Of a stretch of DNA of 64,000 nucleotides, positions 35,001 to 47,000 are shown one piece after another. The first letter of the stretch is position 1; every line of letters starts with the position of its first letter. The notes beneath the pieces were generated by a model that saw only the letters and a list, made by a program, of their open reading frames with translations, was not told the origin of the DNA and made no database searches. A program made the translations under genes and the position numbers. This DNA comes from Maniola hyperantus (Eukaryota; Arthropoda; Insecta; Lepidoptera; Nymphalidae), in assembly GCF_902806685.2 (NCBI RefSeq), contig NC_048542.1, positions 5,812,533 to 5,876,532 of the forward strand, in the 5' to 3' direction.

Positions 35001-38000
35001 TGCACCTGTTGGTACTTCGAATGCAATTCTGATCCACGCTCGAAGTTTCTTGGAGTTTATTAGGAGAACTAGTCGACAGATTGTATGAAAACGGACGCTT
35101 TAACGAACTTTAGATAAGTAGTAAAAGTTAAAAAGTGGAGAACGGACTGAAAGTTGTAATAGATGTTTGCCCCTACATTTTATCGCAAATTCCCAGCACA
35201 AAATCGAGAAGGTAGTATGCTACTAATTTTAGATATAAAGTGGACAGAAAAAAAAGATGAATATAAAAACCATAAGGTACGTATACTATTGCTGTGAATT
35301 TTTTCACGTTCTTATATACTACCATTTGGCTGATAGGGGGACAGGGGACGGGAGACGGACACTTGACTCTAATAAAAATTGGTACTTTAAAACATCATAT
35401 TAACGAAAAAGCAACTATTATTATAAGTCTTACCGGGTTGCTTTTTTTTCTTTTTCTTAGAAGGTGAAGGTGACGTAGCAGGCATTTCTTCGTCCCAATC
35501 ATTGTCCCAAGCACTATCCCCTGATGACGCTAAATTTCCGTAGAATTCTAGACTAATTGACGGAGATGGCTAAACAACAAGAAAAACAACAGAGATTATA
35601 CATTTTATCTCTATTGCTCAATAAACATACGGAATACTGTTTTTCTAAAGATTTCGATTAAGTAAATTAATTAGTAAGTTTGCGTGTCGTAACGTAAAAA
35701 GTTCCGATCTTTATTACTAATAATTTTAATGGGCGAATTACCAATTTATTGCGTTGAGATAGCACAAAATATAGCAAGGACTGCCTTGATAGATTGTGAA
35801 GGTCAGGAGAAAATTATGTACCTAACGTGTAGATACGTTATATTCATACATAATAGCGATGGCTACGGCTTTGCTTCTTAAACATAAAAATTGTTAACTG
35901 AAAACTTGATCGTTTGCAACGTAATTTCTGTTTCTCGGATTGTTGTCGTTAAATGATAATAATATTGTTTTTTTTATGTTCATCATTCTACGAATATAAT
36001 ATACTCACCTATAGCGTTGATCTATTATGTACAATGACCTATAGCTAATAATTATTTTGAGATTTGACGATATACCTTTATATTACCTACCACCTATTTA
36101 GTTAACATATTTTATATTTACTCATAGTTTTTTTTTAACTAAACTGCATAATAAAACTAGCTACAATAGACAAACCTAATAGTAAACACAGCCTTTCCCT
36201 AGTTAAACTCTGTAAAGACTAAGTAGTTTATGATTTTGCTTGCGTAAATTTTGGAATAATTAGCTATAAAACTTGCCCCGAAATTCGAATGCCTAATAAA
36301 GGATTTCGAACAAAGCAAAGACGAAGTCAGTATATTATATTTTATTCAAATAGTGGAAGTTTCTTTTGAATCATAGAGGTAAGTATTTGCTTGATGCGCG
36401 CACCAACTAATAAATAAAATTGAAGAAGAACAAACCTGCGAGTTACAAGTAACGCAGTACGGCAGTTTCTGTGGAGTGCCGGGTCGTGGAGCTTCCGACG
36501 ACACTCTGTACAGGTGCTGCTGTCCTGGTTTCCCCTCTGGTATCCCTAAGTAATATCTGCAATTTTTCCTATTAGTTAGCTATCTAAAGTTTAAATACGA
36601 CGGAGTTACTACAAAAGTATTTTTTATGTAAGACAGTGACTGAATTTGTTGTCACCTTTTCCTTCATGTGAATAATTGTCAATTTCCTAACTACGGTCGC
36701 AGCATGGCCCTGCTAGTGGATGGCGTAAAATAAATCACGCCTAACAATGCCTGATAGCAGACCTAATACCTAAATACATTTTCAGACACAGTTTTCAGTA
36801 GTTAGTAAAGGAATTCATTCCCAGGTATTAATAGTAGTAGGACTGAATTAGACCCTTAATTCGCTTTGTCCCCCGGCGAGTACATTAAGCCACCATTTAT
36901 TATCACTAATACCGCTTGACGATATAATAATCGTTAACCCGTTATGGGTCCATTATCATGACTATTAAAACTATTCTAATATGAGTTCAGATCGATTGCC
37001 ACAATTTTGGTTTCACCCAAAATACAGTACACTAGTATACTGGATTTTGGATGGCATCAGTCGAATCTAGATTTGAAAAAAAAATCGCATTTTGCGTTAT
37101 GTAGCACATAATATGTCTGTGAACGTCTTTACGTGAAAAAAAAATTTTTTTCAGGCACGTTACGTAGGTGCGTCGTCGCATGCAGATTACGCAATGTATG
37201 TGAATGTACGTTATGTCATAACGTATATTTTCATTAGTGTGGACGTGGCATAAGGAAATCAGTTGCAAAGTTAGTCTAAAGTCGGTCTATAATACAGGGT
37301 GTAACCAGAACGCTACCAAAAACTAAGCGTTATTGTTATACTACCTAAACACAATCCAATACCAATAACCATTTGCCTCATTTTGTAGTTTTAATGATTT
37401 AGTTTTTTTCAAACCCGCAATGTGTAGCGTGCAAAACTCGGGTCAATGCCATCTACGAGGCGGCATTGACTCCGAGTTGCCTACTTACGCAACGTTCGTT
37501 GACCTCTAGCGGCAGTCAGATGTTTTATTTGCAATATATCGTAAACTTTCACAAAATTATGGGATTTTTTTCGCGTTTTTTTGTGGTATCATATCAGTAA
37601 TCATTAGTACCTACTATCACCTGTCTTCGTTTTTGCCAGCGTTCTGGTTACACCCTGTATGTGATGAACAGCAAGAAACGACGAGTAAACAGTAAACGAG
37701 AAAACTTTGCTATGTAAACTATAGGAACTTTATTAAGTACCTATATTTTATTCTGCTTTGTGCTTTATTCTCTCTCGTACCTATTATTTACAGTTTGCTA
37801 GCTTCATACACCCGGGTTGCCTTCAAAAGATCACTAAGTATAGTGATAAGGCCACTTTTGCATCCTAGCACAATATTTATTGTTCTCCAACTTGTTTTTA
37901 TTTTCAAGTATGTTCTGTGTTTTGCTGAAATAAAGCTTTATACTAGGTACCTACTTCTACTACTGTATTAATTATAGCTATATCGTCTTTAATACTATAG

Positions 38001-41000
38001 CAATAACTACGGCTGAAAATTTCGATTGGAACAATAAAATTTATCTGCGATCAATAAATTGGTCAGTTATGTGGGCGAAAATAATTACTTACATATGTTG
38101 GTTCGCATGATCCCATGCTAATAGTTTAACAACATCGAAGCTGCCATGTGTGAGAGGCAGCGCTCTCGAACCGTGAGCGTTATGTTCAGCCCTCACCACG
38201 TGGCGGAACAGCCCCGCGGGTCCGTCTCTGATTGGGGCCAGGGTCACCAAGGCCCCGCCGCCTGCTGACCATAGCGGTGCTGGGGCAGACTCCACCCAGC
38301 TTTCTGTGCCCGAAAATATTCTGTACACCTGTTGACGAGTAGAATGAAAGTTGAGTTACATGCCTCTTTGTAACATGAAAATCCAGTGTATAGTTTTTTC
38401 ACAAACATAAAACATTAGGTTTTCCCAAAAACACTTTATATAACTTATTGCTATCTTGATTACTAAGGCAATTTATATTGCACTTTCCGATTTTTGGGTT
38501 TTTTAGGTCTCATAAGTTACAACGATATCACTGTAACTAACGCTTTCTTGGGCTACAATATAAATCAATACCTAGGTACGTAATAGTTAAAACCACTAAC
38601 CTCTTGGCAAAACCACATTGGGCTCTTGCACACAGACACGACGGAGAGATTCTGTACCCGAGTGAGCCAAACCACACACACTTCTGTGAGGGACACCCAC
38701 TGTGCGCTTGTGAAGTAGTAGTCCCTGTTGAAACAAAAAATGTAGGCATGTAAAAGGAAAAGCAAATAGGTTTTCTCTAAATAATTTTAAATACATATCA
38801 AAATTGTGGTCTGCAGGATTCGAACCTGCTGCGTCTCCCGTGGGTATCGCGCCGCCTTCGACCGCTGGGCCAGGTGGCAAAATTTTATAGTTTTATTCAG
38901 TACTCGAGTGACTGTTAATGCCATCTAATAACAGACGTTGCAAATTATCGAAAACTATGAACGAGAAATGAAATATTGCTTTATACCCTTTATAATTTTT
39001 ATGTTAGTGTTACTCTCGACTCGAAAGTCTACCTTATAAGGAAAATAAAACAAAAGATAAAGTATGAAGAAAAAACTATAGATAAATAAAGTGTGAGGTA
39101 CAAAAAAGATCGGTAATTAAGTTTATTAAGTAGTTATTTAAGTTAGTAATTTTTTTTAATACCTAATTAGGTAAATATACCTAATTAGGTAGATATATTT
39201 TGAATTTCTGATAAAAATTTGAATTTTTGATAAAAATTCCAAAAAATAAAACATTTATTGCAGTTAAAGTAGTTGTTATGAGTTGTACCTAAAATGTAAC
39301 TCTTACCCCTCATCAAGAATAGCTTTCGGCGGTGTAAGGTGTCGTGTGCGGATGTGCTTGGGATCTGCAATATCCGCCACTGTCAGCTTCACTGTGGGAT
39401 TATTTGTACCAGGCTTGGGGTACCTTACGCTTCTGATCTCCGGGTACGTCTAAAACAAGAACATTCATCATCATCATCAACAACCGATAGACGTCCACTG
39501 CTGGACATAGCTCTCGTGTAGGGCATCTACACACCACGGTCTTGCGCCGCCTGAATCCAGCGGCTCCCTGCGACTCATCTAATGTCGTCCGTCCACCTAG
39601 TGGGTAGTCTTCCAACGCTACGCGGTACGCCTTCCAGTGCGGGGTCGCCATTAGGTTTGTTATGAATATTTTACTCGTATGAATTATCTAATGAACTACG
39701 AATTGACTAACTGATCCGTCTTATAGAAAGAATAGTTAAAGAATTATTAAAACCCTATCAGTAGTTTAAAACAAACATGTACAAATCTTTTCTCCTAAGC
39801 ACATACATGAAAAAAAAATTGTTTTCTCAGAAGGTTTTCCAGTTTATCTTTATTTAAGTATGTTACATCTTATAAGTACCTAGTCTTTATATGTTTGGAA
39901 CTAAAAGTTTTTCACCCTAGTGAAAGTTGTTCCAAGTGACTTTTGTACCTATTCACTAATCGACTTATGTCTCTTCGGAAATATTGCGTTATCATTTTAT
40001 GGTACCATTTTTTATACTTATCTCAAACTCACCTAGTTTCAGACCTTATATTTTGAAACTGAGGGATCGAATTGTATTAGGGATTAATTATTACTACTAA
40101 AAAGGTTTTAATTTGTTGTAAATGGCATAAACGTTTATAGAATAAAAAAAGAGTCTTGAAATCCTTTCGTACTTTTTTTGTTAACGTTTGTTACATACAA
40201 CAATGATGTCCAATTAACTTCATATTTTACTCCCTCGAAAAGCATTTTCTTTTGGAACGCGTGAAAAAGTAACAATGCAAAGAATGGAACTGTGATTAAT
40301 CATACACATTCAATTACCTACAGTTCGTTGCGTGTTCACCAAAATACTATACCTGTGAGATGAAAGGAAAATATCGTTCAGAATTGATAAGGTCGGAATC
40401 CGAAATGGTACTTACGTTTTATAAACCTTCGCAAAACAAGATTATGCAAATGTAGATGAATACAAAAACTCTATTCAAATATTATTTTCAAATATTACTT
40501 ATGGGCCTTTTAAGGGCACGAACGAGTTTATTGTAAGTTTTGTTAGTTTTCAGAAATATTTTTCCTTGAAGGCAAGTAAGTAAGTAAAATGTATCGTTTT
40601 TGATTTTTCTAAACGATTTTAGATGTTATTAGGTCCATTAATATTCCTTTACCGAAAGAATCGTTGAAGTTATTGTATATATCATTATCATTCACTAGCT
40701 AATGACAGAAACATTCAAGCAAGTTACAAACACATTTTTAACCTACGAATAACAATAGATAATAAAAATTGCTATTCATATAGCTTTCAATCGGATGACC
40801 GATGCGCTAAAGCGCAACAAACAGACAAACATTAATTTTTAAGTCAAAAAATACTCTAACATTATTTTTTAGGGTTCCCTACCATAATGTTAAAAAATAA
40901 CTCTTGACCAACTACAGCTGTCAGCTGTCCGAAAGTCACACGCCCACGGTATTTAGTACTTATTTCAGTAGATAACTACTACTGTCATGGACTTGAAATT

Positions 41001-44000
41001 TTGAATATTTTAAATAATGCCTACCTGCCCGTTTAAAAAAAAATTAACATTATAGGGCTTAAATGGGAATGTCGAAATTTTACAGAGCGGTTACTAGATC
41101 AAGTAGGTAGAGTATCACAGGGGCTGTATTTACAAATTCTAAGCAGATTTTTATTTATTTTTAAACCGTCTAATTTTTGACTTATGACCAGAATGACAAA
41201 AATTATTTTTTGCTCTCTTCCACCTCTTATCTACGAAGTGTGCAAAGCGAAAAACCTGAAATAATTAATATTGATACATGTTTGTGTAGGTATACTTTAG
41301 GTAGGTAAGTACAGGAGATTCTGACTTGCACAGATTTAGATTTATATTATTTAGAAATCACCAATATATACACTTTTACAAGCAAACTTCGTTTTGCGGT
41401 TCCAAATAAAAATAACAATAACCATTTTTACGGTTTTTAGAGCTACGGAACCCTAAGTGGGCGAGTCTGACTTGGCTGGTTTTTTAAATAGAGCACACTG
41501 TTTTGGCGCATGTTCAAAGATCAAATCAGAATGAAAATTGCAAGATATTCGTGTCATATAAATTCAGTTACGGTCCAAATTCAGTTTATTCATTCTGCCT
41601 TTTCGGGGAAGCATGCCTCCGGGAAAATTTAAGGAAAATATCGCTCCGATTTGATCAACCGCAGGAGAGCGAGAGGAGTTTGCGCACTGTGTAATGTTGT
41701 AATGTCGTTTATCAAACGCTACGTGATCCGGGGCGAGGATGCTTCAATTGAATTTGTTACTATTAGGGATAGATATTAGAAAAGCATCGATGTTGGTATC
41801 GATAACATCGGTTCAAAAATATCGATGTACGATAACTATCAGAAGGAAAATATCGATGTCCGAAAACATCGATGTTTTAGGTGGCAAAATAAACAATATA
41901 TTATTATTTTATTCATTTACTGTATTTACTTATTTTACTTAGCAAATTAGACAATTATTTTTTAATTAACATTCCCAGTATTTTTTAGGTAAGTACGCTC
42001 TGCAAAAAAGTAACTTTGACAGAAGTTTTGTTGACTAGCTTTGGAAAAAAGTCTTTAGAATACTTGTATTGGTGCCTGTTAGAACATGGCCTTTTAGAAG
42101 TACATTTTGATGCAAGTATCTTCTTCTAGGGGCACATAGTTTAGAAACCGATAGGTTTGGGCCTTGGAGTCCCAAGATGGCGACCTGGGAGCGGAAAGCA
42201 TAGCGTTGGTAGACCTCCTACTAAGTGGACAGACGACATCAAGCGATGCGAAGGGAGTCGCAGAATTTAGGCGGTGCACTGCAAGGCCGTAGCGTGTGGA
42301 AATCCCTACATCAAGAGACCTATGTCTAGCAGTGGACGTCTACCTATCGGTTGACGATCATGATCATGGGAATAGTGGTCTTCTTGTCAAGCATGTTGAA
42401 CAAAACAGTTTTATTTAAAACACAAAATCAACTATAATGTCTCGCATAATCGCTGAATCAATTTACTGAATAAATCATTTGGCATACAGCCGCATTCAGT
42501 ATTATAATTCATTCACAATTTATTCATTCATTATTCTCAGCTATTCTGTGAGCGTATCCTAGCAGAATTTTAAAAATATCAAGATTGAAGATAATGAAGC
42601 GAGAACGGCGTGTTACAAAAGCACTTTTAGCAACGACAATTATTGGCGATTCCACCAATCATCCCGTTTCATTATTAGTTTGGTCGTTAGTGTCGGAAGC
42701 GATGATAGTCTAGTGGTTGACACGTCGGCCTCTTGTTCTGGTGGTCTGAGGTTCAACCCTGGGCCATTATTATCACATGCTTTTACGGTGAAAGAAAACA
42801 GCGTAAGGAAACCTGCATGTCGGAGAGTTTTCCATAATATTCTCAAAATTGTGTGAAATCTGCCAACCTACACTTGGCCTTGGTGGACTATGGTCTAAGC
42901 CATAGATAGTTCTATGATCTAAGCCCTTCACATTTTAAAAGGGGGTTATTCCCGTTGAGTCACACCCCCGTGTGTAACACTGTGACACAAGGTGCCTAAA
43001 ATTTCAAAACATTCCCGTTGAGTAACACTGTTACACAACGGGAATTAATTTGAACTTGTTGGCACCTTGTGTCACACCTACATAAATACATATTATTGCG
43101 CGTGTATCAAGTATTAACTGATTGTGCACTTTTCCGGGATGTTATTTATTTATAAATACAAGATGGCGGACATGAATTTTTTACAAAAAATTGACATGGG
43201 TGTCGTTTTTAGGGTTTTCGAGGGTGCTGAATTTGATGATGACATTTATTCTGAAATCCAAGATGGCGGACATGATTTTTTTTACAAAAAATTGACATGG
43301 GTGTCGTTTTCAGGGTTTTAGAGGGTGCTGAATTTGATGATGACATTTATTCTGAAATCCAAGATGGCCGACATGGATTTTTTACAAAAAATTGACATGG
43401 GTGTCGTTTTCAGGGTTTTCAAGGGTGCTGAATTGGATGATGACATTTATTTTGAAATCCAAGATGGCCGACATGGATTTTTTTCAAAAAATAGACATGG
43501 GTGTCGTTTTCAGGGTTTTCGAGGGTGCTGAATTTGATGATGACATTTATTCTGAAATCCAAGATGGCGGACATGATTTTTTTTACAAAAAATAGACATG
43601 GGTGTCGTTTTCAGGGTTTTCGAGGGTGCTGAATTTGATGGTGACATTTATTTTGAAATCCAAGATGGCCGACATGGATTTTTTACAAAAAAATTGACAT
43701 GGGGGTCGTTTTAGGGTTTTTGAGGGTGCTGAATTTGATGATGACATTTATTTTGAAATCCAAGATGGCTGACATGGATTTTTTTACAAAAAATAGACAT
43801 GGGTGTCGTTTTCAGGGTTTTCTAGGGTGCTGAATTTGATGATGACATTTATTCTGAAATCCAAGATGGCGGACATGATTTTTTTTACAAAAATTTACAG
43901 GGTGTCGTTTTCAGGGTTTTCGAGGGTGCTGAATTTGATGTTGACATTTATTCTGAAATCCAAGATGGCCGACATGGATTTTTTACAAAAAATTGACATG

Positions 44001-47000
44001 GGTGTCGTTTTCAGGGTTTTCGAGGGTGCTGAATTGGATGATGACATTTATTTTGAAATCCAAGATGGCCGACATGGATTTTTTACAAAAAATAGACATG
44101 GGTGTCGTTTTCAGGGTTTTCGAGGGTGCTGAATTTGATGATGACATTTATTTTCAAATCCAAGATGGCCGAAATGGATTTTTTACAAAAAATTGACATG
44201 GGTGTCGTTTTCAGGGTTTTCGAGGGTGCTGAATTGGATGATGACATTTATTTTGAAATCCAAGATGGCCGACATGGATTTTTTACAAAAAATAGACATG
44301 GGTGTCGTTTTCAGGGTTTTCGAGGGTGCTGAATTTAATGATGACATTTATTCTGAAATCCAAGATGGCCGACATGGATTTTTTACAAAAAATTGACATG
44401 GGTGTCGTTTTCAGGGTTTTCGAGGGTGCTGAATTTGATGATGACATTTATTCTGAAATCCAAGATGGCGGACATGATTTTTTTTACAAAAAGTAGACAT
44501 GGGTGTCGTTTTCAGGGTTGGATTTAAAATTAAATGTCATCATCAAACTCAGCACCCTGGAAAACCCTGAAAACGACACCCATGTCTATTTTTAAAAAAA
44601 AATCCATGTCGGCCATCTTGGATTTCAAAATAAATGTCATCATCCAATTCAGCACCCTCAAAAACCTTGAAAACGACACCCATGTCTATTTTTTGTAAAA
44701 AATCTATGTTGGCCATCTTGGATTTCAAAATAAATGTCACCATCAAATTCAACACCCTCGAAAACCCTGAAAACGACACCCATGTCTATTTTTTGTAAGA
44801 AATCCATTGTGGCCATCTTGGATTTGAAAATAAATGGTTCATCAAATTCAGCACGCTCAAAAACCCTAAAACGACACCCATGTCTATTTTTTGTAAAAAA
44901 TCCATGTCGGCCATCTTGGATTTCAAAATAAATGTCACCATCGAATTCAGCACCCTCGAAAACCCTGAAAACGACACCCATGTCTATTTTTTGTAAAAAA
45001 ATCCATGTCGGCCATCTTGGATTTGAAAATAAATGTCATCATCAAATTCAGCACCCTCGAAAACCCTGAAAACGACACCCATGTCTATTTTTTGTAAAAA
45101 AATCCATGTCGGCCATCTTGGATTTCAGAATAAATGTCATCATCAAATTCAGCACCCTCGAAAACCCTGAAAACGACACCCATGTCAATTTTTTGTAAAA
45201 AAAATCATGTCCGCCATCTTGGATTTCAGAATAAATGTCATCATCAAATTCAGCACCCTCGAAAACCCTGAAAACGACACCCATGTCTATTTTTTGTAAA
45301 AAATCCATGTCGGCCATCTTGGATTTCAAAATAAATGTCATCATCAAATTCAGCACCCTCGAAAACCCTGAAAACGACACCCATGTCTATTTTTTGTAAA
45401 AAATCCATGTCGGCTATCTTGGATTTAAAAATAAATGTCATCATCACATTCAGCACCCTCAAAAACCCTAAAACGACACCCATGTCTATTTTTTGTAAAA
45501 AATCCATGTCGGCCATCTTGGATTTCAAAATAAATGTCACCATCGAATTCAGCACCCTCGAAAACCCTGAAAACGACACCCATGTCTATTTTTTGTAAAA
45601 AATCCATGTCGGCCATCTTGGATTTGAAAATAAATGTCATCATCAAATTCAGCACCCTCGAAAACCCTGAAAACGACACCCATGTCTATTTTTTGTAAAA
45701 AAATCCATGTCGGCCATCTTGGATTTCAGAATAAATGTCATCATCAAATTCAGCACCCTCGAAAACCCTGAAAACGACACCCATGTCAATTTTTTGTAAA
45801 AAAAATCATGTCCGCCATCTTGGATTTCAGAATAAATGTCATCATCAAATTCAGCACCCTCGAAAACCCTGAAAACGACACCCATGTCTATTTTTTGTAA
45901 AAAATCCATGTCGGCCATCTTGGATTTCAAAATAAATGTCATCATCAAATTCAGCACCCTCGAAAACCCTGAAAACGACACCCATGTCTATTTTTTGTAA
46001 AAAATCCATGTCGGCTATCTTGGATTTAAAAATAAATGTCATCATCACATTCAGCACCCTCAAAAACCCTAAAACGACACTCATGTCAATTTTTTTGTAA
46101 AAAATCCATGTCGGCCATCTTGGATTTCAAAATAAATGTCATCATCCAATTCAGCACCCTCGAAAACCCTGAAAACGACACCCATGTCAATTTTTTGTAA
46201 AAAAAATTCATGTCCGCCATCTTGTATTTATAAATAAATAACATCCCGGAAAAGTGCACAATCAGTTAGTACTTGATACACGCGCAATAATATGTATTTA
46301 TGTAGGTGTGACACAAGGTGCCAACAAGTTCAAATTAATTCCCGTTGTGTAACAGTGTTACTCAACGGGAATGTTTTGAAATTTTAGGCACCTTGTGTCA
46401 CAGTGTTACACACGGGGGTGTGACTCAACGGGAATAACCCTTAAAAGGAGACCCGTCCTCGATAGTGGGCCGGTTGATGATGATGATGATGACAAACTAC
46501 AACGTTAGAATAGAATGTCAGTCGCAGCGATAAAAATGTGACTGACTAGCTCTAGTATTCAAATTTCCAAGTCGCCAAAACGCGAGGCGGTGCAGCTTTA
46601 AAGCAGTCGCAAAATAGCTGATCACCAAAGCTAAATACCATACTAAGTAGGTATCCTTACTCTGTACCAAAAGTATCGTGCATGCTAAAGTAACTATACT
46701 AAATTAAAACATCAATTAGAGGCTAAAGTGAAACGTATTTTCTAAGCCGTTTTCGAGGTTTTGGTACGCGGCCACGTGTAAAAGATTAAAGCCTTCTTTC
46801 TATAACCATTTTCTGTCATAACAATGCTTTGCTTTTTATACGGATTTTCAATGGAAAATGTTTGTACAAAATACGTATTCTACCTACCTTTTCTTTTCAT
46901 AGAATGTTATACTTATAGTCGAAAAACAACCATAAAATGTTATCAAAATAACTCTATTTTGAAACATCACTCTTGCATATTTGCTGTATATTATAAGAAT

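Larger units (their letters stand above)
42699..46492 (+). mobile_element. tRNA-derived SINE, interrupted by the foldback element
   Basis: The tRNA-like head (GATGATAGTCTAGTGGTTGA, then GGTTCAACCCTGG as B box) starts at about 42699. The body runs to 42934 and continues after the insertion at 46449 with AGACCCG...GTGGGCCGG, ending in a (TGATGA)n tail at about 46474-46492. Confidence 0.85.

Noticed and set aside
38806..38879. Functional tRNA on the minus strand
   Set aside because: A and B boxes and the T arm are good, but the acceptor stem does not pair, so it is listed as a relic.
43124..46084. Many open frames encoding FSRVLNLMMTFILKSKMADM-like peptides
   Set aside because: All lie in the ~100-bp arrays of the foldback element, in shifting frames and both strands, with no conserved domain.
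42935..46448. piggyBac/Kolobok insertion at TTAA
   Set aside because: Taking TTAA as the duplication makes the two ends unequal (AAGGGGG vs GGG); the 8-bp TTAAAAGG duplication gives symmetrical ends.
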